From: a virus
DNA: 62,834 nucleotides
IMG/VR virus record: IMGVR_UViG_3300036851_000151
Coordinates: 1-62,834 of that record
Direction: 5' to 3' (one strand)
Shown here: positions 7,027 to 15,560 of the stretch, one piece after another
Layout: every line of letters begins with the position of its first letter
Numbering within the stretch: position 1 is the first letter of the stretch
Position numbers and translations under genes: made by a program
Notes under the pieces: model-generated
Told to the model about the DNA's origin: nothing
Seen by the model: only the letters and a program-made list of their open reading frames with translations
Database searches by the model: none

Positions 7027-8018
7027 CCCCGGTGACCGGCGTCGTGCGCGGGATGGCGGAGGCGACTGACGAAGAGATCCGGTCGCTGCGGGATTTCGAC
7101 CGCAATGGCGGCATGATCCGAGGCATGCCGATGGCCGACTATCTCGCGATCAAAGCGCTGTCGGCTGGCGGCATATGGGCTTTGGTCGATGAAGCGCCGG
7201 CAAAATACTGGCTGCGCTCACCCTTTAATCCAGACTACCAGCCGGATAATTCCGCGACGTTCGACATTGGAACTGCCGCTCATCTGGCGGTGCTAGAACC
7301 GGCAGCTCTGGCAGCCAGCATTGTAGAAATCGACGCGGATGATTTCCGCACCAAGGCGGCGCAGGCATCACGTGATGACGCTTATGCCGCCGGCAAAACG
7401 CCGCTGCTGCCAAAACACCTCGCTACCGTCAATGCTGTCGCGTTGGCGATCGAGGCTCACCCGGTCGCGCGCGAGGCGTTCCGCGGCGGCGCGCCGGAAG
7501 TCACATTCGTTTGGAACGATCATGCGACAGGCGTCCCGTGCAAATGCCGCGTCGACTATCGCCCCGACGACGGAAGCCATCTTGTCGATCTGAAATCAGC
7601 GGCAAGCGCCAATCCGCGAGAGTGGATCAAGAACGCGGCCCGGCTCGGATACTTCTCCCGCGCCGCATTCTATCTCGACGGCGTAGCGCAGGCGTCTGCC
7701 ATAACGCCGAGCGATTATTGGTTCGTCAATGTCGAGAAAGAGCCGCCTCATCTGATTTCGGTCTGCGCCTTCGAGATCAAGGCCATTGAATTTGGCAGGA
7801 TGATCAACCGTAAGGGGATCGATTTATTCGAGACCTGTATGCGTACGCAGGATTGGCACGGCTATCGCCAGCCTGGCTCAAACCGGGACCGCGCCTTCCG
7901 CGTTTCGCTCCCCGTATGGGCAGAGTACGCCCTCGCCGACCGCGATCAGGCCGGTGAATTCCGTACCAAACTCACAGCTGCCGATGCTCGGCGCTCCCAG
8001 GAATGGTTAGCCCCATGA
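7023..8018 (+). CDS. RecE-like PD-(D/E)XK exonuclease (DUF3799-like)
   Basis: 331 aa. GTAAHLAVLEP supplies the conserved His. CRVDYRPDD followed by SHLVDLKSAASA gives the Asp-(x)n-Asp-Leu-Lys nuclease core, and AAFYLDG fits the following conserved helix, as in exodeoxyribonuclease VIII C-terminal domains. It would resect double-strand ends to feed the downstream Sak4-like ATPase, forming a phage recombination module. Start ATG 7023 overlaps the preceding stop; ATG 7053 is also possible. Confidence 0.8.
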   Translation: MTPVTGVVRGMAEATDEEIRSLRDFDRNGGMIRGMPMADYLAIKALSAGGIWALVDEAPAKYWLRSPFNPDYQPDNSATFDIGTAAHLAVLEPAALAASIVEIDADDFRTKAAQASRDDAYAAGKTPLLPKHLATVNAVALAIEAHPVAREAFRGGAPEVTFVWNDHATGVPCKCRVDYRPDDGSHLVDLKSAASANPREWIKNAARLGYFSRAAFYLDGVAQASAITPSDYWFVNVEKEPPHLISVCAFEIKAIEFGRMINRKGIDLFETCMRTQDWHGYRQPGSNRDRAFRVSLPVWAEYALADRDQAGEFRTKLTAADARRSQEWLAP

Positions 8019-8170
8019 CCGAATGGCGGACGATCCCTTCGTGTCCCGAATACGAAGCGAGTGATGCTGGCGAAATTCGCCGCCGGTATCGAGCGAAGGG
8101 AGCTGTTGTCGGCGCTCTGGTGCCGGCTGCACCTGTCCGCGGACGTTCGGCGCCGGCGGCGCGCGGATGA
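8015..8170 (+). CDS. 51-aa NUMOD4-like fragment
   Basis: A short frame starting in an ATGA overlap. EWRTIPSCPEYEASDAGEIR resembles the NUMOD4 DNA-binding motif that normally precedes an HNH domain in free-standing homing-type endonucleases. No HNH follows, and the rest is Ala/Arg/Pro-rich. It could be a remnant of a homing endonuclease or a trimmed DNA-binding protein. Confidence 0.4.
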   Translation: MTEWRTIPSCPEYEASDAGEIRRRYRAKGAVVGALVPAAPVRGRSAPAARG

Positions 8171-8247
8171 CAGACGAATGGTGCCCGCTCCACGGCCGCG
8201 ACCCCGATGCCGAATACGAGAAGATGAGGGACGACCGCGATGAATGA
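8167..8247 (+). CDS. Possible 26-aa ORF
   Basis: ATG 8167 overlaps the stop before it and its stop overlaps ATG 8240, so it is perfectly tiled between neighbours. It is acidic and includes EWCPLHGRDPDAEYEK. Length alone makes it doubtful; tiling is the only support. Confidence 0.25.
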   Translation: MTDEWCPLHGRDPDAEYEKMRDDRDE

Positions 8248-8573
8248 TCGAACCATGGGAGAAACGAAAGACTGCCGAGGCTGTCGGTTCTGGAGCGAGA
8301 TGATCGCCCAAGCTCTCGGCGGCCGGCCGGTTGAGGCGCTTTGCCTGAGCGAAGGGTCGAAGCGCGGCCAATACAGGTTGCGGCAACGAAGGCCGACGTC
8401 TCGACGCCGGCGGGGCGCCAGGTCATTCGCTCGACTGCCTACAAGATCGCGCGCTCAAAGACAGCACTCGACGAGATGCCCTCGTCAAAGAGGGGCTATC
8501 AGAGCCGGCCGCCACTACCGCCGTGACAGCTATTGCGCGCGGCACCGTGCCGAACGTGAGGATTTCGTACTGA
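8240..8573 (+). pseudogene. Collapsed remnant of two phage genes
   Basis: Three pieces lie in three frames. From ATG 8240, DCRGCRFWSEMIAQALGG followed by VEALCLSEG looks like the start of a small Cys-containing phage protein. From about 8386 in another frame comes VSTPAGRQVIRSTAYKIARS followed by KTALDE. At 8472-8573 in the third frame is DALVKEGLSEP, then VTAIARGTVPNVRISY and a stop. The last two look like the beginning and very end of one widespread recombination-module protein whose middle is missing. The likely cause is an internal deletion or an assembly collapse. Confidence 0.55.
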
Positions 8574-8574
8574 T

Positions 8575-9924
8575 ATGGGCATTTTGCAAATCGAGCCGGT
8601 CAGCCTCAGCGGCATGCGGTTCCTGTTCAGTTTCTACGGCCTCTCGGAAACCGGGAAAACGCTGTCGGCGCTACGGGTCGCCGCCGGCCTTGAGCCGGAC
8701 CCGCGCAAGCGCATGCTGCTCGACACGGAAGGCGGCCAAAGAGGCCGCGCCTACGTCAACGAGATCGACGGCGGCTACCTCTATGCCAGCCTGTCACCGC
8801 CTTACACGCCGGAGCGCTACATCCAAGCGCTGAACGAGATCGAGGCGGCTGGGGTGACTGTGCTGGTGACAGACTCGGCAAGTCACAGTTGGTTCGCCGA
8901 GGGCGGCGTCCTGGCAATGGTCGAGGAAAGCACCCTCAAAAACGACATGGCGAAGTGGAAGGATCCGAAGCGGCGGCTCGGGAAGATGATGCAGCGCTAC
9001 CGATCGAGCGATATGCACCACATCCTTTGCTCGCGGGCGAAGCAGCCACTGGTCGAGGCCATCGTCGACGGGCGCAAGACTTACGTGCCTGGGCCGGTAG
9101 TGCCGATCCAGGAAAAGATGATGCGCTACGACATGACCGTCATCGCGCACATGCTCGGCCGCGGCGCTTTCACGCTGGAGTCGCCGCAGGGTAAATGCCC
9201 CGGCAATCTGCTGCCGATCTTCACAGCCAGCGAGTTGATGAATGAAGAGACGGGACGCCGGCTCGCCGAATGGGTCAATGTCCGCGCCACGCTATCGCCG
9301 GAATTCCGCGCGCTGAAGGTGCAGGCTGCCGAGATGGCCGCGCTGGGCTTGGCACCCTACGGCGAGTTCTGGGCCACGCTAGACAGGTCGGCGAAGGCAG
9401 CTTTGCTCGCCGAGCACGACAACCTCAAGAGCATCGCCAAAGCGGCCGATGACGAGCGCGAGCGTGCCCGCTCTGACACCGAGACTGAGGAACGGGCCGA
9501 TCGCGAGCGCGCCGACCCGAAGCTCGACGCCCCATTCGGCCAGCGCGGCATCGAATTGGCGGAAGGATCGCAACCCCATTCCCCGCCAGCCAACCAGGAA
9601 GGACAGAGCGACTTTCGGCAAGGGTCGGGTGACACTACCGATGCCGGAACACAGCCGGCCGGGGATACCTTAGACGCGCCGCGCGACCTGCTCGGCGACC
9701 CGCCGGCGGAGAACCTGGCCGTGCCGCTCGACCGCGACCCGGACATCAGCGCGCTCGCGTATTACGGCCGGCAGATGCTCGCGATGATTGCCGAGCGGCC
9801 CGGCGATTGGCAGCGCGCCGCGAGGATCAAAATCGCGAACGAGGGCGGCATCGCAAGGCTCAAGAGCGGCTGCCACGACCTCTATCAGGAAGTACAGGCG
9901 GCGCTCGCGGAGGCGCCGCGGTAA
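8575..9924 (+). CDS. Sak4-like RecA-fold ATPase
   Basis: 449 aa. Walker A is YGLSETGKT (residues 21-29) and Walker B is about VTVLVTDSAS (residue ~97). The N-terminal 240 residues match the AAA_24/Sak4 type of phage single-strand annealing or recombinase ATPases. The long C-terminal part is charged and disordered (about 290-380), then ends in a helical segment. It follows the RecE-like exonuclease, so the two probably make a recombination pair. It starts one base after the remnant's stop. The C-terminal extension is unusual and may bind a partner. Confidence 0.7.
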   Translation: MGILQIEPVSLSGMRFLFSFYGLSETGKTLSALRVAAGLEPDPRKRMLLDTEGGQRGRAYVNEIDGGYLYASLSPPYTPERYIQALNEIEAAGVTVLVTDSASHSWFAEGGVLAMVEESTLKNDMAKWKDPKRRLGKMMQRYRSSDMHHILCSRAKQPLVEAIVDGRKTYVPGPVVPIQEKMMRYDMTVIAHMLGRGAFTLESPQGKCPGNLLPIFTASELMNEETGRRLAEWVNVRATLSPEFRALKVQAAEMAALGLAPYGEFWATLDRSAKAALLAEHDNLKSIAKAADDERERARSDTETEERADRERADPKLDAPFGQRGIELAEGSQPHSPPANQEGQSDFRQGSGDTTDAGTQPAGDTLDAPRDLLGDPPAENLAVPLDRDPDISALAYYGRQMLAMIAERPGDWQRAARIKIANEGGIARLKSGCHDLYQEVQAALAEAPR

Positions 9925-10967
9925 TGGCTGACGGCACCAAAATCGAGTGGACCGATGCCACCTGGAACGCAATCGTCGGCTGCAGCGTGACATCGCCCGG
10001 CTGCACGAATTGCTATGCGATGAGACAGGCGCCGCGGACGGACGCGTTGTCCATCGGTGCGCCATGGGCTGGGCCGGCCGGCAAGCTGACTAAGGCATCA
10101 AAAGCCGGGCCGGTCTGGACTGGGGCTGTACGGCTGGTCGCGCGGCGGCTTGACGAGCCCCTCCGATTGCGGAGGCCCCGGCGCATCTTCGTCAACAGCA
10201 TGGGCGACTTGTTCCACGAGAACGTGCCAGACGAATGGATCGATCGCGTGTTCGCCGTCATGGCGCTGGCGCCGCAGCACACGTTCCAGGTGCTGACCAA
10301 ACGCGCCGAGCGGATGCATCGCTATATGACGGAGCTGGTCAAGGGGCCGTCGGCTGGGCGCGTCAGCGTCGTCGAAGACGATGGTGTAGAGCGGCCGATG
10401 ACCGGTGTTCAGTTCCGCATGACGAGCGTCATGTGCGACCTGTATCCCAACGTGCCACCGCAGGCATTGAACTTCGCTGCAGAATGGGCAGACGATCATT
10501 ATCCGGACGGTGACGGCTTCCTGCGCTGCTGGCCTCTCCCGAACGTCTGGCTCGGCGTCTCGGTAGAGGATCAGGAACGCGCCGACGAGCGAATCCCGCC
10601 CCTGCTCGCGACGCCGGCGGCGAAGCGCTTCATCAGCGCCGAGCCGATGTTGGCGCCGATCAGGTTACGGCAAATGCTTACAGCAGCCGGCGACGGCGAT
10701 TGGCTGGCGAGCGGCCTCAGTGGCGAGCGGCGAGGTCTCGATTGGGTGATCGTCGGCGGGGAGAGCGGGCACAGCGCCAGGCTATTCAACACCGATTGGG
10801 CAGCCAGCATCGTCGAGCAATGTCGCTCGGCAGGCGTCGCATGCTTCGTCAAGCAGCTCGGCGCTCACGTCATCCAGGGCGGCGAGCGCCGGGTCAAACG
10901 CGACAAGAAAGGCGGCGACTGGTCGGAATGGCCGCACGAGCTGCGCGTCCGGGAGTTCCCGCGATGA
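9924..10967 (+). CDS. DUF5131 (Gp37/Gp68) family protein
   Basis: 347 aa, TAATG overlap with the ATPase gene. The opening IEWTDATWNAIVGCSVTSPG followed by CTNCYAM carries the Cys triplet typical of this phage and bacterial family. Later motifs are NSMGDLFHE, HTFQVLTKRAERM, LPNVWLGVSVED and DWVIVGGESG. The Cys spacing resembles radical-SAM iron-sulfur ligation, but the reaction is unknown. An insertion around residues 140-195 makes it longer than many relatives. Family assignment is confident; function is not. Confidence 0.85.
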   Translation: MADGTKIEWTDATWNAIVGCSVTSPGCTNCYAMRQAPRTDALSIGAPWAGPAGKLTKASKAGPVWTGAVRLVARRLDEPLRLRRPRRIFVNSMGDLFHENVPDEWIDRVFAVMALAPQHTFQVLTKRAERMHRYMTELVKGPSAGRVSVVEDDGVERPMTGVQFRMTSVMCDLYPNVPPQALNFAAEWADDHYPDGDGFLRCWPLPNVWLGVSVEDQERADERIPPLLATPAAKRFISAEPMLAPIRLRQMLTAAGDGDWLASGLSGERRGLDWVIVGGESGHSARLFNTDWAASIVEQCRSAGVACFVKQLGAHVIQGGERRVKRDKKGGDWSEWPHELRVREFPR

Positions 10968-11353
10968 CCCCGGAGAAACAGGCCGCGATCCGTGAAGCGG
11001 TAGCGTGGCGCATCCTTGCGGCTGAGCCCGATGATCTCCGTATTTGCGCCGGGCCAGCACCATGCGTTCCTGAGCCACAGGCATGCTCCTGCACGCGCCG
11101 CCTGCTTAATACCGCCAACGCCGCGATAGCCGCGCACCTGAAGGCGCTGGAGTCTGCCGGGTACACCGTAGTGCCGAGCGAGCCCAATGATGGCGACATC
11201 GAGAGCATCGTCAAGGCTGACTTCCTGCACTGGTGCGTCTATGGCGGATACACCGACGAAGTAAAGCGCATGGAATGGCTGCGGATGAAAAACATCGAGG
11301 TAGAGCAGTTTCGCCGCCGATACAGCGCAATGCTCACAGTGGGGTTGCGATGA
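10964..11353 (+). CDS. Hypothetical protein
   Basis: 129 aa, ATGA overlap on both sides. It contains CSCTRRLLNTANAAIAAHLK and a C-terminal helix pair. No function is recognised. Confidence 0.55.
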   Translation: MTPEKQAAIREAVAWRILAAEPDDLRICAGPAPCVPEPQACSCTRRLLNTANAAIAAHLKALESAGYTVVPSEPNDGDIESIVKADFLHWCVYGGYTDEVKRMEWLRMKNIEVEQFRRRYSAMLTVGLR

Positions 11354-11802
11354 CCGAAGCCCCGCCCTCATCGTCGCGATGCGGAAATTGCGGCTCCATC
11401 AACCCGGTATGGTTTGCGCCCAACGTCCTTTGGAACTTGGTTATTGGCGGACCGGAGGCAACAGACGATCCTGGCGGCATCCTCTGTCCTGCATGCTTCA
11501 TTGAGCGAGCCGAGTCGAGAGGCATAGCGCCGACTGCATGGGAACTGCGCCCCGAAGTGTCCGCCCCGCCGCCAGCGTCGCGGGACAACGCCGATAGGTT
11601 GAAGAAGCGCGACGCGATCAGAGCGCGCGTAACAGGTAAAAACCCCTTCGGCGCCTACGTCGTCAATGCCGATGTCTCGTTTCTATGCGCCGAACTCAGA
11701 ATACAGGGGACGCTACTCATGGCGATCTGCGCGCGGCAGCTACAGACATGGTTCAGTGCATCTTTGCGTGGCTGTGATCCACATGACGGGTGTTTTCGTT
11801 GA
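11350..11802 (+). CDS. Zinc-ribbon-like phage protein
   Basis: 150 aa. CGNCGSINPVWFAPN followed by LCPACFIERAE gives two CxxC knuckles, as in a small conserved phage family that usually ends soon after the motif 'TAWELRPE'. Here about 60 further residues follow without obvious domain character, so the C-terminus may be a recent extension. It probably binds zinc; partner unknown. Confidence 0.6.
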   Translation: MTEAPPSSSRCGNCGSINPVWFAPNVLWNLVIGGPEATDDPGGILCPACFIERAESRGIAPTAWELRPEVSAPPPASRDNADRLKKRDAIRARVTGKNPFGAYVVNADVSFLCAELRIQGTLLMAICARQLQTWFSASLRGCDPHDGCFR

Positions 11803-12326
11803 CGCGCTTTTCAAAGTTGCAGGATGCGCTCGCCTCCCCGCAGCCTGACGCCGGGCCACGCGCCTACGGAACCGAATGCGACAAACACGGGCATTCGTGC
11901 GGCGAGTGTGACGCCGATTATATCTTAGCAATGCGACCGGGCACCCCGGGTGCCCATGACGACAAACTGACGGGCAAGGAAATTTTGTTAACACTTCCAG
12001 CCACGCTCTCAAACAGAGACGTGATGGATGAAGCACGCGATATTTACAGCTCCGTAACTTGGAGCAACGACCCCGATTGGTGCCGAGATTATATCGTTGA
12101 GCACCTTTCCAGATACGGCCAAGCGGCTGCAGCGAAGATGCGGGAGGCGGTAGTCACGTGGCACGAAGCACAAGAACTCGCAATCCGCAACACCCCGCTC
12201 GGGCGCGAAGGCTTGCACACCACCATCCAGGGCGCGCACATGAACGCGCATCGAGAGAGCGCTGCGTATTTTCGCACGCTCCCTGTGCCGCACGATGTAG
12301 CAGCGGAAACGAAGGAGATGGAGTAA
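11790..12326 (+). CDS. Hypothetical protein
   Basis: 178 aa from GTG 11790 (TTG 11799 is possible). An early CDKHGHSCGECDADY cluster could bind a metal. The rest is helical (RYGQAAAAKMREAVVTWHEA). Base composition is slightly more AT-rich than upstream genes. No function is recognised. Confidence 0.5.
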   Translation: MFSLTRFSKLQDALASPQPDAGPRAYGTECDKHGHSCGECDADYILAMRPGTPGAHDDKLTGKEILLTLPATLSNRDVMDEARDIYSSVTWSNDPDWCRDYIVEHLSRYGQAAAAKMREAVVTWHEAQELAIRNTPLGREGLHTTIQGAHMNAHRESAAYFRTLPVPHDVAAETKEME

Positions 12327-12694
12327 TGACAGGCGACAATTTTCATATCGACATTACTCATGATGGGGACATTGCAGATGCAATGCGAATTGCTTTTGCA
12401 GGAGCGCCAGGAGGTAAGGCGGAGGCTTACATTGTGGACGATAACAAGGGTTTGGTGTTCTTTTGGTCCAAAGATGAGAACAAGAGCATAAACCTGCCGT
12501 TCAAGCTAGACGCCTCTGGTGCAGCAGACTTCGCAAAACGGTGGTTAGCCGAGCAGGATTATGGGCCGCAGCTAGATCACGACGGCGACAACTGCAAGGG
12601 TTGGAGGTTGTATAACGAGTCATGGGGAAGAGTTGAGGGGTACACCTACGGCTTTGTGGCTGTGCAGCCAGCGTGGGCGATGTACGGCAAATAA
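12326..12694 (+). CDS. Conserved phage hypothetical protein
   Basis: 122 aa, TAATG overlap with the previous gene. The C-terminal block (LDHDGDNCKGWRLYNESWGR then FVAVQPAWAMYGK) is recognisable from other phage early regions. No function is known. Confidence 0.6.
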   Translation: MTGDNFHIDITHDGDIADAMRIAFAGAPGGKAEAYIVDDNKGLVFFWSKDENKSINLPFKLDASGAADFAKRWLAEQDYGPQLDHDGDNCKGWRLYNESWGRVEGYTYGFVAVQPAWAMYGK

Positions 12695-12707
12695 GGAGGG
12701 AATTGTG

Positions 12708-13013
12708 ATGCCCATCCCGCCGATGAAACCCAGCGCCGAAGAGCGTACAACTCGTATCGTGTTAGGGATGCACGCGATACGCAAAGAGGAGAAATTTACT
12801 CCTCTCATTGACGGATTAAAAGATGCTTGGCGCGACGGCTACACCGCCAACTCTCGCGCCGAGCGCATGCTGGCGGCGCTAGAACCAACCGACGAGCTGA
12901 TATCGCGCATCGCTTTCGCAATTCGAGACAGCCCGGATGGTGCAGCGCGCGCCGCACTCATCGCTATTCGCGACATTCTCTCCGAAATCGCAGCGCAGGA
13001 GCCGGGACGGTGA
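12708..13013 (+). CDS. Hypothetical protein
   Basis: 101 aa from ATG 12708 behind a strong AAGGAGG at 12693-12699. Helical, with ERMLAALEPTDELISRIAFA. The good ribosome binding site suggests a start independent of coupling. Function unknown. Confidence 0.6.
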   Translation: MPIPPMKPSAEERTTRIVLGMHAIRKEEKFTPLIDGLKDAWRDGYTANSRAERMLAALEPTDELISRIAFAIRDSPDGAARAALIAIRDILSEIAAQEPGR

Positions 13014-13303
13014 CGACATTATCTCGCGAGGAATTGTTAGTGCTGGCGATCGAGGAATGTGCTGAAATCATACAGGCCGCAACCAAATGTTTGCGCTTCG
13101 GTTTCGATAGCAATCACATCCCTTCGTATGGCCGCAACGATATTAAGCTCTCCGCTGAGATCGGTGATTTGCTTGGCATATTTGCCGCCCTTCATCCGCA
13201 TTTGGACGCAACTACGATAGGTGGTTGCAAAAGCACAAAGATTGCCCGCGCCGAAGCAGCCAAACGCGACTATGGCATCCGCTCCAGGGAGCCCCCCACA
13301 TGA
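13010..13303 (+). CDS. MazG-like nucleotide pyrophosphohydrolase-related protein
   Basis: 97 aa from GTG 13010 (GTGA overlap). LLVLAIEECAEIIQAATKCL followed by KLSAEIGDLLGIFAAL matches the EExxE...ExxD metal-binding pattern of phage MazG-like proteins, though the second Glu position is less canonical. It would hydrolyse non-canonical or alarmone nucleotides. It sits in the early arm, away from the ribonucleotide reductase. Activity is uncertain. Confidence 0.6.
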   Translation: MTTLSREELLVLAIEECAEIIQAATKCLRFGFDSNHIPSYGRNDIKLSAEIGDLLGIFAALHPHLDATTIGGCKSTKIARAEAAKRDYGIRSREPPT

Positions 13304-13578
13304 GCCGGGCGAGCGCTGAGCGAGATCACGAATGTTTTCTTTCCCGGCATCACAACTTGCCGCCGTGCAAGAGTATCTTTGCTTGCGGCTTGCGACAGAC
13401 CGCGAAAAACAGCCAGCTTATGAACAATATCCGCGCCCTATCGACGCAAGACAGCGAGGCTGGCCGAAGCGCGAGGCTGGCCTTGGAAGCAATTGAGACG
13501 GAGGCGCGGCGCCGGGCGAATGACAGGCTTTCCAACTTACGTGCCGAGTTGGGCCAGCGCGACGCGAGCGGCGGATGA
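13300..13578 (+). CDS. Hypothetical protein
   Basis: 92 aa, ATGA overlap with the MazG-like gene. Its C-terminal half is helical and charged (ARLALEAIETEARRRANDRL). No function is recognised. Confidence 0.5.
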   Translation: MSRASAERDHECFLSRHHNLPPCKSIFACGLRQTAKNSQLMNNIRALSTQDSEAGRSARLALEAIETEARRRANDRLSNLRAELGQRDASGG

Positions 13579-13853
13579 CCGAGCGCCCATCGAAGACGAA
13601 CGTCCGACGTGTGGATCACCGCGAGATCGCTTATCGACAAGGCATGCGTGCCTTTAACGAGGGCTACCCGCGGCCAGATAATTCTTGGCCCGATGAAGAG
13701 TGGCGCGGCCATCTGAACGAGGGGCAATGCCGATGGCTGGGCTACATGATGGCGCGAGGATTAAAGATCCTGGCCGAGATCAAAAGCCAAGACACTGTGC
13801 GCGATTATCTCGAGTTCGGTGTCGATTTGCCGCCGGATTTCAACAATGACTGA
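13575..13853 (+). CDS. Hypothetical protein with RMF-like segment
   Basis: 92 aa, overlapping the previous gene by 4 bp. AYRQGMRAFNEGYPRPDNSW and CRWLGYMMARG resemble the G-x3-A-x3-G...NPW pattern of ribosome modulation factor-like proteins, but similarity is weak. Confidence 0.45.
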   Translation: MTERPSKTNVRRVDHREIAYRQGMRAFNEGYPRPDNSWPDEEWRGHLNEGQCRWLGYMMARGLKILAEIKSQDTVRDYLEFGVDLPPDFNND

Positions 13854-13894
13854 GTGCGCCCCGAAGACGATGCGTCGGCCCGCGGAGGTCGCCG

Positions 13895-14329
13895 ATGAAT
13901 GACTACGATCCCATTCTTCAGCGCCTTGAGGTAGAGGACGCGGCGAAACACGAGCGCGTCCGTCAAGTGCTCTACGAAGCCGGGCGGCCTGATCTTGTCG
14001 CCGAACTCGACGCCAAGATGCGTGATATCCGCACCGGCGTCGCGATGGCGCAATCGGCCTGGCACAGCATCTCGCCGGCGCAGCGGCTGGCGCTCCAATT
14101 CGCGGCCCACCCAGGATGCAATCTGCGCCGTGTTGGGAATCAATATTTAGCCGCGGCCGCTATATTCCGCCGTCCGGAGCGACCGATACGCGTGCCGACA
14201 GTCCGCAACCTGTGTGCCCGAGAACTGCTGGCATGGAACGGCGGGGCATTCGATCCGGAAGGGGCCGCCGTCATCACCGAGCGGGGCCTGTTCACGCTGG
14301 CGCACGGCCGGCCCGCGGAGGCGCCGTGA
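13895..14329 (+). CDS. Hypothetical protein
   Basis: 144 aa, start ATG behind CGCGGAGGTCGCCG. It has an N-terminal helical segment, then PTVRNLCARELLAWNGG and AAVITERGLFTLAHG, a pattern seen in small phage proteins. It overlaps the excisionase-like gene by 4 bp, tying the early arm to the integration module. Confidence 0.55.
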   Translation: MNDYDPILQRLEVEDAAKHERVRQVLYEAGRPDLVAELDAKMRDIRTGVAMAQSAWHSISPAQRLALQFAAHPGCNLRRVGNQYLAAAAIFRRPERPIRVPTVRNLCARELLAWNGGAFDPEGAAVITERGLFTLAHGRPAEAP

Positions 14330-14727
14330 GCGCCGAGCGCCCCGCCATCGAACCGCTGTACCTGGAGGCGGTCGCCGCCGGCATGATCGGCATCAAGCCG
14401 CGCCAACTGGCGGCTGAGCGCGTTGCCGGCCGGATCACCTTCCGCAAAGTGGCGGGCAGGGTAATGTACCGCGCCGACGATCTGGCCGAATGGCAGGAGA
14501 GCGTAGCATGTCGCGCCCACCCGAGGGACCAAAGCTCCGGCCAAACCGAAAGCGCAAAGGCACCTTCTACATCTACTTCACCGACCGGGCCACCGGGCGC
14601 AGCCGCGAGCGTTCAACGGGCACTCGCGACCGCACAGAGGCTCACCAGATCTTCGCGCGGTGGCTCAGCGAGCGAGACGACGCACCCGCATGGGACGGGC
14701 CACGTCGTGCCGCTCAGGCAACCATAG
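14326..14727 (+). CDS. xis: Excisionase-type HTH protein
   Basis: 133 aa from GTG 14326 (GTGA overlap). Residues about 9-58 (AAGMIGIKPRQLAAERVAGR, then ITFRKVAGRVMYRADDLAEW) are a MerR/AlpA-type winged HTH as in phage excisionases. The last 75 residues run through the start of the integrase gene in another frame and look like non-selected sequence, so the functional protein may be only the first 60 residues. It would direct excision together with the integrase. Confidence 0.6.
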   Translation: MSAERPAIEPLYLEAVAAGMIGIKPRQLAAERVAGRITFRKVAGRVMYRADDLAEWQESVACRAHPRDQSSGQTESAKAPSTSTSPTGPPGAAASVQRALATAQRLTRSSRGGSASETTHPHGTGHVVPLRQP

Positions 14728-15560
14728 CCGACGTGCTGGCGATGTACCTCGAACAGCATGCGGCTGAGCATACCGCCTCACCGGAGACGGCCGCAGCATC
14801 AGTCAAGGCGCTGCTCGGCTGGTGGGGCGAGCGTACCTGCGATTTCATCAAGCCGGAGACATGCCGGCTGTACGTGCGCGCCCGCAAGGCGGCGGGGATC
14901 GCCGAGGCGACAGCAGGCCGCGAGCTGACGACGCTACGGGCCGCGCTCGGGTACGCGCACAAAAACGGGCACCTGCTAGACCGACCGTTCGTCGAGCTGC
15001 CGCAGCGCCCGCCAGGTCGCGACCGCTGGCTCACCCGATCGGAGGCCGCCCGGCTGCTGTGGGAGAGCCGGCGCGAGCCGCACGCGCGTCACCATCTGCC
15101 ACTATTCATCCTGCTCGGGCTGGCAACCGGCGCCCGACCGTCGGCGTTGTTCGACCTCCGTTGGACGCAGATCGATTTTGACCGCGACCGGATCGACTTC
15201 AACCAGCCCGGCCGCCGGCAGACCAGCAAGCGCCGCCCGATCATCTCGATACCGCGGCGGCTGCGCTGGTTCCTCCTGCGAGCGCACGCGCGGGCCTCGT
15301 CGCCCTACGTGCTGTCCTACGGCGGGCACAAACTCACCCGGGTAAAGGTGGCGTTCCGCAAGGCGCGGGAGCGCGCCGGACTCGGGCCAGATGTCTTGCC
15401 GTACACGCTCAGACACACGGCAGGGACGTGGCTCGCGCAGGCCGGCGTCGAACTTTGGATCATTGGCGGCTGGCTCGGGCATACCCAGGCGCGAACGACC
15501 GAGCTCTACGCCCATCATGCACCCGGTTTTATGCAAGCAGCAAGGAAGGTAATGGACTGA
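14508..15560 (+). CDS. int: Tyrosine recombinase, phage integrase
   Basis: 350 aa from ATG 14508 with CAGGAGAG upstream. Residues 1-54 are a small basic N-terminal DNA-binding module (KLRPNRKRKGTFYIYF). A SAM-like core-binding domain follows, then the catalytic domain: Arg210 (GARPSAL), Lys241, Arg302 (PYTLRHT, where Tyr replaces the usual first His), His325 (WLGHT) and Tyr334 (TELYAH). It integrates the phage at attP, which was not located. Its N-terminal module is copied in the gene at 16016. Confidence 0.92.
   Translation: MSRPPEGPKLRPNRKRKGTFYIYFTDRATGRSRERSTGTRDRTEAHQIFARWLSERDDAPAWDGPRRAAQATIADVLAMYLEQHAAEHTASPETAAASVKALLGWWGERTCDFIKPETCRLYVRARKAAGIAEATAGRELTTLRAALGYAHKNGHLLDRPFVELPQRPPGRDRWLTRSEAARLLWESRREPHARHHLPLFILLGLATGARPSALFDLRWTQIDFDRDRIDFNQPGRRQTSKRRPIISIPRRLRWFLLRAHARASSPYVLSYGGHKLTRVKVAFRKARERAGLGPDVLPYTLRHTAGTWLAQAGVELWIIGGWLGHTQARTTELYAHHAPGFMQAARKVMD

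Noticed and set aside
13846-13902. 18-codon ORF between two early genes
   Set aside because: Too short to support beyond chance.
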